A DNA stretch of 6,401 bases from Acidocella sp. 35-58-6. Its GTDB lineage: Bacteria > Pseudomonadota > Alphaproteobacteria > Acetobacterales > Acetobacteraceae. The translations under genes and the position numbers were made by a program. The DNA lies in contig NCFD01000150.1 in assembly GCA_002281005.1 (NCBI GenBank), positions 1-6,401 on the forward strand. Reading direction: 5' to 3'. This document shows positions 1 through 5,779 of this stretch, one piece after another. The notes beneath the pieces were generated by a model. That model ran no database searches and was not told where the DNA came from. It saw only the letters and a program-made list of their open reading frames with translations. Position 1 is the stretch's first letter. Each line of letters opens with the position of its first letter.

Positions 1-463
1 CAAAATTCAAAATCCGCGAATAAACTTCCGAGCCGATCACAAGAACGTTACTAACCTGCCCGGACCGGATCATCGCATCCGCCACCGACAGCCCAAAAAT
101 GAACCCGGAACACGCCGCCGCCAGGTCGAACCCAAAGGCCTTATGCGCGCCGATGGCGGCCTGCACATGCACGGCGGTCGCCGGAAATGCCTGGTCCGGT
201 GTCGAAGTGGCCAGAATAATCGCATCAACAGCCATGGCATCGACACCCGCCTTCGCCAGCGCCTCGCGGGCCGCGGCAGCGCCCATAAAGGCGGCGGTCT
301 CATGCGGTGTCGAAAAATGCCGCTGCTTAATACCGGTGCGCTCGGTAATCCAGGCATCCGAGGTATCAACCTTGGCAGCCATCTCAGCATTGCTGACAAT
401 CCTGGCCGGCAGATAATGGCCAACCCCCGCTAATAGGGCACGCCGAATCACGGTCTCAGACAT
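1..463 (-). CDS. fabH: Beta-ketoacyl-ACP synthase III (KAS III), N-terminal 154 codons, runs off the window
   Basis: FabH condenses an acyl-CoA, usually acetyl-CoA, with malonyl-ACP to start fatty-acid synthesis in the cytoplasm. Seen: translation from ATG at 463-461 gives MSETVIRRALLAGVGHYLP, the family's usual start. It continues through SDAWITERTGIKQRH (residues 35-49), a typical FabH substrate-site segment, to LAAACSGFIFGL (114-125). The active-site nucleophile of the Cys-His-Asn triad is Cys118. The frame is still open at base 1 after IGSEVYSRILNF, so the His and Asn of the triad lie outside the window. Full-length relatives are about 320 residues, so roughly half is present. The ATG lies inside the end of plsX: the eight bases ATGTCTGA (463-456) hold both the fabH start and the plsX stop, so translation is probably coupled. 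The family is certain; the acyl-CoA preference cannot be read from this half. Confidence 0.96.
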   Translation of the reverse strand, partial: MSETVIRRALLAGVGHYLPARIVSNAEMAAKVDTSDAWITERTGIKQRHFSTPHETAAFMGAAAAREALAKAGVDAMAVDAIILATSTPDQAFPATAVHVQAAIGAHKAFGFDLAAACSGFIFGLSVADAMIRSGQVSNVLVIGSEVYSRILNF

Positions 464-1508
464 TCGATACTGAGCCCACCTCTGGCGCCAAAATTGCCTG
501 ATCCAAGGCCGCCAGCCCCTCAATGATCATCTGATTAAAATCATGGGTAATCATATCCAGCGCCACATCAACCGCGTGGGCAAAGCCCTCGGCATCAGTG
601 CCGCCATGAGATTTCACCACCACGCCGTTCAAGCCCAGCAACACCGCGCCATTATAGCGCCTTGGGTCCAGCCATTCCTTCAAACGCTGCAAGCCGCCAC
701 GCGCCAGCACATAGCCAACGCGCGCCAATGGCCCGGAGGTAAATACCTTCTTCAGCAGTTCGCCCACCAGCTTCAACGCACCCTCGCCGGTTTTCAGCGC
801 CACATTGCCGGTAAACCCGTCGGTCACCACCACATCCACTGTCCCGGCGGCGATGTCGTGGCCTTCTACGAATCCGTAAAATTGCTTGCCGATTGGGCTA
901 TCCCGCAAGGTGGCTGCGGCCGAGCGCAGGGTTTCATCACCCTTGCCTTCTTCAGAGCCAATATTCAGCAGGCCAAAACTTGGGGCCGGCAAGCCCAGCA
1001 CAACCTTGGCAAAAATCTCGCCCATCAGGGCAAATTCCACCAGATTGCGGGCGTCATAGACCACATTAAGCCCCAGATCGAGCATCACCACATCGCCCTT
1101 GGCAGATGGCCCGATCGCTGCCATCGCTGGCCGGTCAATGCCTTTCAGGGTCTTTAAAACGATTTTTGAAAGCGCCAGCAGCGCACCAGTATTTCCTGCT
1201 GAAATCACCCCAGCAGCCTCACCGGCCAGCACCGCATCAATGGCGCGGCGCATCGAGCTATCGCGCAGCCGCAAAGCGATGGTGGGCTTCATATCGCCAG
1301 TAATGGTTTCAGTGGCATGATACAGCACCGACTGCGCCTTCAAGCGCTTGGTCTTGGCCACCAGCGGACCGATAACGGTTTCATCGCCATAAATCAGAAA
1401 TTTCGCAAGCGGTTGCCGCACCGCCGCAATCTCAAGCCCGGCAATCACCATCGCCGGTGCTTCGTCTCCCCCCATGGCATCAACCGCCAACACATTGCTC
1501 CGGCTCAT
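456..1508 (-). CDS. plsX: Phosphate acyltransferase PlsX (acyl-ACP:phosphate transacylase)
   Basis: PlsX converts acyl-ACP and inorganic phosphate to acyl-phosphate, the donor that PlsY uses for glycerol-3-phosphate in phospholipid synthesis. It is a peripheral protein on the inner face of the membrane. Seen: 350 residues, the usual length. Family motifs are in order: AVDAMGGDEAP (8-18), SAGNTGALLALS (103-114), LLNIGSEEGKGDE (180-192), VTDGFTGNVALKTGEG (228-243) and a terminal HGGTDAEGFAHAV (301-313). One deviation is LDLGLNV at 143-149, where most relatives, as I recall them, have GAN. The ATG at 1508-1506 gives the standard N-terminus, but only a weak purine stretch precedes it. It lies 46 bases after rpmF and overlaps fabH by 8 bases, giving the order rpmF-plsX-fabH. 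A candidate internal promoter sits in the gap from rpmF. Confidence 0.97.
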   Translation of the reverse strand: MSRSNVLAVDAMGGDEAPAMVIAGLEIAAVRQPLAKFLIYGDETVIGPLVAKTKRLKAQSVLYHATETITGDMKPTIALRLRDSSMRRAIDAVLAGEAAGVISAGNTGALLALSKIVLKTLKGIDRPAMAAIGPSAKGDVVMLDLGLNVVYDARNLVEFALMGEIFAKVVLGLPAPSFGLLNIGSEEGKGDETLRSAAATLRDSPIGKQFYGFVEGHDIAAGTVDVVVTDGFTGNVALKTGEGALKLVGELLKKVFTSGPLARVGYVLARGGLQRLKEWLDPRRYNGAVLLGLNGVVVKSHGGTDAEGFAHAVDVALDMITHDFNQMIIEGLAALDQAILAPEVGSVSNV

Positions 1509-1522
1509 TTCACACCGTTCGG

Positions 1523-1551
1523 TCTAAAAATACGCGGGGGGAGGCTGTCAA
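1523..1551 (-). promoter_or_regulatory. Candidate internal promoter for plsX-fabH
   Basis: On the minus strand, just after the rpmF stop, a perfect TTGACA (1551-1546) is followed by a 17-base spacer and TTTAGA (1528-1523). TTTAGA matches the sigma70 -10 consensus at only three of six positions. Transcription would begin near base 1516, about eight bases before the plsX ATG. Internal promoters upstream of plsX and fabH are known in E. coli, which makes this plausible, but the -10 is poor and the assignment is by eye. Confidence 0.3.
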
Positions 1552-1554
1552 AAA

Positions 1555-1758
1555 TCAGATACGAACGACGCCCTTGGCGGTTTTGCCAGAGGCCACCACT
1601 TCGCGATTATCATAGTGACCGCAATGAGCGCACACATGATGCGGGCGCTTCAACTCGCCGCAATTACCGCATTCAGCGTGGGATTCGGCCCGCAGAGCCA
1701 AATGGCTGCGGCGCATACCAGCGCGTGACGGGGAAGTCTTTCTCTTAGGAACGGCCAT
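1555..1758 (-). CDS. rpmF: 50S ribosomal protein L32
   Basis: L32 is a small protein of the large ribosomal subunit. Seen: 67 residues starting [19 protein letters not shown], the diagnostic bacterial L32 N-terminus, rich in Arg and Lys for rRNA contact. Four cysteines in two pairs (CGNC at 30-33 and CAHC at 43-46) form the zinc-ribbon version of L32, so this is the Cys-containing (zinc-binding) paralogue type. The ATG at 1758-1756 is fixed by the conserved start. The gene is first of the minus-strand group with plsX and fabH. The 132 bases upstream, up to the divergent LysE-type gene, should carry its promoter, but I found no clear -35/-10 pair there. A short AAGG lies about ten bases before the ATG. 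The usual upstream partner yceD is not adjacent here; it lies at 3058-3591. Confidence 0.97.
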   Translation of the reverse strand: MAVPKRKTSPSRAGMRRSHLALRAESHAECGNCGELKRPHHVCAHCGHYDNREVVASGKTAKGVVRI

Positions 1759-1890
1759 AGTAAGTTACGCCTTGAAAAAACAGTAAGGGATGTATGAGAG
1801 GCGCGGCGTAGCAGACCCATCAGCGCATCGCAAGTATCCCATCATGCAAGCCACATTCCCACCCTCGCTCTGGCTCGGTATAGCGGTATC
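1759..1890. promoter_or_regulatory. Divergent intergenic region between rpmF and the LysE-type gene
   Basis: These 132 bases separate two divergent genes and must hold both 5' regions. On the minus strand I see a T-run and AAGG shortly before the rpmF ATG, but no convincing promoter. On the plus strand, TTCCCA (about 1856-1861) and TATAGC (1879-1884) are 17 bases apart. Each matches sigma70 consensus at four of six positions and would place a start at or next to base 1891, the ATG itself. No Shine-Dalgarno sequence is visible before that ATG. No hairpin or repeat was recognised. Confidence 0.3.
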
Positions 1891-2514
1891 ATGAACGTCG
1901 CCTCCTCACTCATCTCCTTCACCCTGGCCGCAACCCTACTCACCATCACTCCTGGCCTGGACACCGCGATGATCCTGCGCACCAGCATGACCCAAAGCGC
2001 CAAAACCGCCACAAAAGCCGGTTTGGGTATTATTGCTGGTTGTCTGGTCTGGGGGGCAGCCGTCGCGGTCGGACTCGGCCTGCTGATCACCGCCTCGCCC
2101 TTGGCTTTCGGAGCATTGAAATGGGCGGGGGCCATTTATCTGGTCTGGTTTGGCGTGCAACTATTCCGCCAGCCCCGGCTTTACCTTGGTCACACAACCG
2201 CCGTCGCGGCCGGGCCGCAGCGTAACTGGATCATAAAGGGCCTCCTGCAAAACCTATTGAACCCTAAAATCGGGGTCTTTTATGTCTCGTTCCTGCCGCA
2301 ATTTGTGCCGCCCACCATGCCTGCGGTCAGCTACACCTTCTTTTTAGCGGTGGTTCACGCCAGCCTGACAATCATCTGGTTCGCCATCTTGATCACAGCC
2401 ACCCGGCCCATCGCCCGGCTGTTACAGCGCCCCGGCTTTATAAAGACCATCGACCGTCTGACCGGCTGCGTCTTCATCGCCTTCGGGGCTCGTCTCGCTT
2501 TGGCACAGCGTTAA
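1891..2514 (+). CDS. LysE/RhtB family amino-acid (or related small molecule) exporter
   Basis: LysE/RhtB proteins are small inner-membrane exporters of amino acids such as lysine, threonine or homoserine lactone, driven by ion gradients. Seen: 207 residues, the family's usual size, with an N-terminal hydrophobic segment ending in ITPGLDTAMILR (19-30). This matches the family hallmark, usually TPGPD, with Leu in place of the second Pro. Further segments are AGLGIIAGCLVWGAAVAVGLGLLI (43-66), FGALKWAGAIYLVWFGVQLFR (73-93), LLQNLLNPKIGVFYVSFLPQFV (118-139, the conserved NPK motif), a strongly hydrophobic 147-170 and a C-terminal segment 190-205, giving about six helices. The only ATG in frame after the TGA at 1795 is 1891, and it fits the family N-terminus. 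No Shine-Dalgarno is visible. The gene is convergent with the DUF805 gene and divergent from rpmF. The substrate cannot be inferred. Confidence 0.92.
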   Translation: MNVASSLISFTLAATLLTITPGLDTAMILRTSMTQSAKTATKAGLGIIAGCLVWGAAVAVGLGLLITASPLAFGALKWAGAIYLVWFGVQLFRQPRLYLGHTTAVAAGPQRNWIIKGLLQNLLNPKIGVFYVSFLPQFVPPTMPAVSYTFFLAVVHASLTIIWFAILITATRPIARLLQRPGFIKTIDRLTGCVFIAFGARLALAQR

Positions 2515-2549
2515 AAACAATAATTAAACGGCGTTGGTAAGCCACCATG
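2515..2549. other. Short convergent gap with no clear terminator
   Basis: The LysE-type gene and the DUF805 gene end tail to tail only 35 bases apart. The gap has a TGGT/ACCA pairing (4 bp, five-base loop) without a following T-run on either strand, so I do not call a terminator. Transcription may run through into the opposite gene, or stop by another route. Confidence 0.4.
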
Positions 2550-2960
2550 CTAATCGTACTTATTACTTCCCTTGGTCCCAGGGACAAAAAGTAGAACCAC
2601 AAGGGGAATCAAAAGGAGTAGTTTATCGACAATGGCCACAATGGGAAGCGATACCATCACTAAAATTGGCCAGCCCACGTAGAGACCCATAATCCAGATC
2701 ATATGATACCCGGGCAAATTCATGTCGTGGAGCCGTTTCACGGCGACCGAGGCGCCGGCCCATAGCGCCAGAACAGTACTCAAAAGAAATAAAATCAACG
2801 CCAATATGATCACAATCTCACTGCCGTGGGCATGGCCAAAAGAATGTAAATAGTCCCCCACATACTCCAGAAACGTTAAAATCGCCGTGAACAAAACCGA
2901 CCAGCCGAAATAAGCCAGCCGTCCCATCCGCCCGGAAAAATCAAAAAATCGGTCAATCAC
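2550..2960 (-). CDS. DUF805 family inner-membrane protein
   Basis: DUF805 proteins (the E. coli YhaH/YhaI type) are small multi-helix membrane proteins of unknown function. Seen: 136 residues with the family layout. FDFSGRMGRLAYFGW (6-20) is the usual short cytoplasmic start with a G-R-x-x-R-like motif before the first helix. Hydrophobic segments lie near 21-35, 48-72, 86-104 and 106-127. The signature VAVKRLHDMNLPGY (72-85) and the terminal FVPGTKGSNKYD (125-136) are present; the tail is usually PGTxGxNxYG, here ending in Asp. The start is GTG at 2960-2958, with GAGGGG six bases upstream as a good ribosome-binding site. An inverted repeat brackets that site. The gene is visibly AT-richer than bamE or plsX around it, which suggests a different history. 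It has no close co-directional partner: 97 bases separate it from the end of yceD, upstream on the same strand. Confidence 0.85.
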   Translation of the reverse strand: MIDRFFDFSGRMGRLAYFGWSVLFTAILTFLEYVGDYLHSFGHAHGSEIVIILALILFLLSTVLALWAGASVAVKRLHDMNLPGYHMIWIMGLYVGWPILVMVSLPIVAIVDKLLLLIPLVVLLFVPGTKGSNKYD

Positions 2961-2989
2961 AGCCTGCCCCTCTATTTATTTCCAGGCTG
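2960..2989 (-). promoter_or_regulatory. Inverted repeat bracketing the DUF805 ribosome-binding site
   Basis: CAGCCTG at 2960-2966 and its exact complement CAGGCTG at 2983-2989 form a 7-bp stem with a 16-base loop. In the minus-strand mRNA the loop carries GAGGGG, the likely Shine-Dalgarno, and the last base of the 3' arm is the first base of the GTG start codon. The hairpin could expose or hide the start region. The arms and their position are seen; any regulatory role is inference. Confidence 0.4.
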
Positions 2990-3057
2990 AAATGGCGGCT
3001 GATTGCAGAAACGCAATGAGGCGATTTTGAACGACCATGAACCGGCGACGCTGCGAC

Positions 3058-3591
3058 TTAAACCTCCGGCTTTTTGAACGCCAGCAGAGCGGCCATCAGC
3101 CCGCTTGTCTCCTCCTCGCCGAAGCCTTCCGGCAGCTTAGCCCCCGGCTTGCGCGGGTAGGGGTCCAGCGCCAACGCGAGTTGCTCGGCTAATACCGCGC
3201 CTAAATCAATCGCCTCACCGGCATAGGGTATCTCATCAGGGCCCTCGAGCGTCTCGGCATCCAGCACCAGAGGCTCGCCTTCACGCACCTTGGCCGAGGG
3301 CACAAACCGCAATTTGGTCATTTCGGAAATTTTCGTATCGAACGGCTCCAGCGTCACCACACAAACCTGCGTCACTCGCGCCGATAATTTAAGGTCTGCC
3401 AGAAGCACCCCACCACGCTCGTGGCTCACCAAAAACTCACCCTCCAGGGCGGCGATTCCCGGCAGCCCGAATAATGCCGCCAACGCCGCACATTCCGCGG
3501 GTGTTGCGGCAATCGCCCGGCTGACTGGCGCTGTCGCGACCCCTCCCAGCTTCATCCGGCGGCTAAAAATCTCGCTCATCTCGTCACTCAT
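3058..3591 (-). CDS. yceD: YceD/DUF177 family protein (23S rRNA accumulation protein type)
   Basis: YceD/DUF177 proteins are linked to 23S rRNA accumulation in bacteria and plastids; their biochemical role is not settled. Seen: 177 residues from ATG 3591. There is an N-terminal FSRRMKLGGVATAPVSRAIAATPAECAALAALFGLPGIAALE (9-50), as in alphaproteobacterial members. The core ARVTQVCVVTLEPFDTKI (71-88) follows, with the conserved Cys. An acidic middle and IDLGAVLAEQLALALDPYPRKPGA (128-151) contain the family-defining LDPYPRxPGA. I prefer ATG 3591, with GGGA about nine bases before it. A TTG one codon upstream and an in-frame ATG at 3579 are alternatives. In many proteobacteria this gene lies directly before rpmF; here the LysE-type and DUF805 genes intervene. 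It is divergent from bamE, about 100 bases away. Confidence 0.9.
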   Translation of the reverse strand: MSDEMSEIFSRRMKLGGVATAPVSRAIAATPAECAALAALFGLPGIAALEGEFLVSHERGGVLLADLKLSARVTQVCVVTLEPFDTKISEMTKLRFVPSAKVREGEPLVLDAETLEGPDEIPYAGEAIDLGAVLAEQLALALDPYPRKPGAKLPEGFGEEETSGLMAALLAFKKPEV

Positions 3592-3609
3592 CAATATTTT
3601 CCCGCTTTA

Positions 3610-3638
3610 TTGGCATCACCCGCATGAACGCGTAGAAC
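3610..3638 (+). promoter_or_regulatory. Candidate sigma70-type promoter for the bamE operon
   Basis: TTGGCA (3610-3615, five of six to consensus) and TAGAAC (3633-3638, four of six) are separated by exactly 17 bases. They would start transcription near 3645, leaving an untranslated leader of about 50 bases before the bamE start. It sits in the gap between the divergent yceD and bamE genes. Found by eye, so moderate confidence at best. Confidence 0.35.
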
Positions 3639-3692
3639 AACCAGAGCAGCCATGGTAGGAGACGCCACGGCCAGAAACCAGACCTGAAGGAC

Positions 3693-4256
3693 TTGAGCTT
3701 GCGCCCTACCCCGCTGCCCACATTCAAACGCCTGCTCCGCATCACCGCCATTGGTGCCGCCCTGTCCCTGCCGGGCTGTGCCCTGTTCACAGATGCGCCG
3801 CATTATCGCGGCATTGCCGTCTCCGAGCACGACTTAAAGGAGCTCACCATCGGCACCTCAAGCCAGGCCGATGCCCAGGCGCTGCTGGGCCCGCCGACCT
3901 TCCATGAGCAATTTAATGATAATAACTGGGTCTATGTCAGCCAGATCACCAAAATGCGCATTGGCCAGACCGAGGGCGTCAACCAGCAGGAGGTCGTGAC
4001 CCTGCATTTCAATAACGCTGGTATTCTGCAAAAAATCACGAAGGACAACCTCAAAAACCGCGTCAATGTGGCCATGGATTCCAGCCAAACCCCGGTGCCG
4101 GGCGGCAATGCCAGCATCCTGCAGCAAATTGTCGGCGGTGTCGGCAGCTACAACCCTGGTCTTGGCGGTGCCGGCGCTTCCGCAAGCGGCTCGGGAATCG
4201 GAGCTGATGCGCTTGGCGGGCCGGGTTCCAGCGGTGGCAGCGGCAGCGGGCTATAA
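3693..4256 (+). CDS. bamE: Outer membrane assembly lipoprotein BamE (SmpA/OmlA family) with Gly/Ser-rich tail
   Basis: BamE is a lipoprotein of the BAM complex, which inserts beta-barrel proteins into the outer membrane. Seen: a lipoprotein signal peptide with a basic n-region (FKRLLR, 11-16), a hydrophobic stretch and LSLPGC, so Cys29 is the likely lipidated residue; Pro at -2 is slightly unusual. The BamE fold follows: YRGIAVSEHDLKELTIGTSSQADAQALLGPPTF (38-70), FNDNNWVYVSQ (74-84) and EVVTLHFNNAGILQKI (100-115). Then comes TPVPGGNASILQQIVGGVGSYNPG (133-156), as in alphaproteobacterial members. The last 30 residues are almost only Gly, Ser and Ala. No ATG or GTG exists in frame after the TAG at 3633. 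The start is TTG 3693 or, better supported by GAAGG eight bases upstream, TTG 3699 (185 residues). It is first of an operon with the PhoX-like and GNAT genes. Confidence 0.9.
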   Translation: MSLRPTPLPTFKRLLRITAIGAALSLPGCALFTDAPHYRGIAVSEHDLKELTIGTSSQADAQALLGPPTFHEQFNDNNWVYVSQITKMRIGQTEGVNQQEVVTLHFNNAGILQKITKDNLKNRVNVAMDSSQTPVPGGNASILQQIVGGVGSYNPGLGGAGASASGSGIGADALGGPGSSGGSGSGL

Positions 4257-4260
4257 TTTG

Positions 4261-5773
4261 GTGAGGCGCCGGGTTCTGCTGGGTGGATTATCCCTCGCGG
4301 CACTTAGCGTAAATTTTGCCCGGGCGCAGTCAGCGCTCGGTGTTCCCAGTACGCCGCCACGCGCCACCTTGCCCAATCCGCAAGCCGCCAAAGCCGACGA
4401 CACGGTCGGCCCCGGCCTTGCCCGCCTCACCATCATCCGCTGGGGCGACGCCCTGCTGCCCGACTCCCCGGACTTCAACCCGCATCCTCTCACGCCCGAG
4501 CAAGCCGGCACGCAATTTCCCTATGATGCAACATTGCTTGGCGTGCTGGCCCCGCCGCCGCCCCGCCGCCGCGGGCAAATTGCAAGGCGGCACCATTGTT
4601 AATCTGCAATATTTGTCTGGCCGCTGGGTCACCGTGGTCGGCGGCTACCAAAACCGCCGCCTCACTGATGGAACACTGTGCCAGATCTCCGGCCCCGCCG
4701 CCGCCGCCATCGGCAACACTGTGCAGGGCGTGTTGGCACCGCAGGGTGGTTGCATCACCCCTTGGGGCACGGCTTTGTTCGGCGAGGGTGACCCCACCCC
4801 CTGGCTGACCCGCCTCGCCAACACTGATTACGGTTATAACGACCCCACCCAGGCCCCCAAATTTGGCTGGATCACCGAGGTCAACCCGCTCGACCCAAGC
4901 TTCATCCCCATCAAACGCACAGCACTGGGCCGCTTCCCCAAAGCCGCGGTTGCCGCTGCCACCACCCCTGATGGTCGGCCTGTCGTTTTCATGAGCCACG
5001 ACAATGCCGCCGGATTTTTATTCCGCTTCATCGCCGCCACCAGCGCCACCGACGGCACCGCACTGGATTCCGGCACCCTCGCCGTGGCCCAGGTCAGCGG
5101 TAACACCATCACCTGGGTTAACCTGCCCAGCGGCACGCCCGCACTCGTAGGCACACTGGCCGCCGCCAGCACCGCCAATGGCTCGGTTTTCGATGCCCCC
5201 GGCGGTATCGCCATCAGCCCCCACGGCACTTTATATATGGCGTGTCGGGGCAACCCAGGCCGCGACTCCCTCAGCACCAATGCCTTGAACCCACGCGCCA
5301 ACGACGATAACGGCTACATCCTGGCCCTGCACGCGCCTGGCGGCGACCTCACCGCGCCACATTTTACCGGTGAAATCGCCATCGCCGCCGGCAACCCCGC
5401 CACCGCCGCCGGAACCCGATATACCCCAGGCTCGAACGGCTGGTTCAAGCACCCCCGCACGGTCAACCTCGACACCCTGGGGCAGCTATGGGTCGGCACC
5501 GACAGCCATGGCGACACCTCCGAGACCGCCGATGGCTTATTCATCATGCAAACCGGCGGTCCCTCAAAGTACCTCATCACCACCGCCTACCTGGCACCGG
5601 TCGGCGCCGCCATCGGTGGGGCCGCGTTCGATGCTGCCACACGCACACATTTCTCAATGGTGCGTCACCCTGGTGCCACGCCCACCGCCAGCTTTGATAC
5701 GCCCGCAACCCGCTGGCCCACGCTCTCACCCGCCATGCCGCCGCAGAGCACCGTGATCGCGCTGATTGGCTGA
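4261..5773 (+). CDS. PhoX/DUF839-like secreted protein, interrupted by a +1 frameshift at 4561-4564
   Basis: PhoX/DUF839 proteins are exported, often Tat-dependent, beta-propeller phosphatases or relatives. Seen: GTG 4261 (TTG 4258 is an alternative) begins an RRRVLLGG n-region, a hydrophobic stretch and a FARA cleavage site before Gln23, a plausible Tat-type signal. The first frame carries LTIIRWGDALLPDSPDFNP (56-74), typical of long PhoX relatives, and ends at TAA 4600-4602. The rest is one frame over. Dropping one C of the CCCC at 4561-4564 joins them into about 503 codons. Downstream are CITPWGTALFGEGD (164-177), FGWITEVNPLDP, KRTALGRFPKAA (near 218-229) and a long propeller-like region ending at TGA 5771-5773. 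Positions usually acidic or His in PhoX (TPWGT..EE, HE, PED) appear as EG, PK and PGG, so phosphatase activity is doubtful. It starts 4 bases after the bamE stop and ends 6 bases before the GNAT gene. Family confident; intact status and activity uncertain. Confidence 0.78.
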
Positions 5774-5779
5774 GATTGC

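Noticed and set aside
543..1157. Plus-strand open frame of 204 codons antisense to plsX (and smaller ones at 99-433 and 1099-1748)
   Set aside because: Composition is Gln/His/Arg-rich without any recognisable motif, and it mirrors the strongly conserved plsX, fabH and rpmF coding strands.
1842..2160. Minus-strand open frames opposite the LysE-type gene
   Set aside because: They overlap a clear exporter with family motifs and show no protein-like features of their own.
3016..3035. Possible terminator (short CGC/GCG pairing followed by TTTT on the plus strand) between yceD and the DUF805 gene
   Set aside because: The stem is only three base pairs, and no plus-strand gene ends there for it to serve.
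4316..4560. Reading the PhoX-like protein as a 485-residue product starting at ATG 4316
   Set aside because: Its first 80 residues are a Pro/Arg-rich frame with no similarity to the family. The RWGD block and signal peptide lie in the other frame, so this start is an artefact of the frameshift.
4550..4575. CCG/CGC trinucleotide tract as a genuine microsatellite repeat
   Set aside because: Only a handful of units, encoding a Pro/Ala linker in a GC-rich gene. It matters only as the site of the frameshift.
4490..5583. Several long minus-strand open frames (up to 169 codons) opposite the PhoX-like gene
   Set aside because: They are Gly/Ala/Arg-rich by-products of GC-rich codons in the real gene, with no motifs and no ribosome-binding sites.
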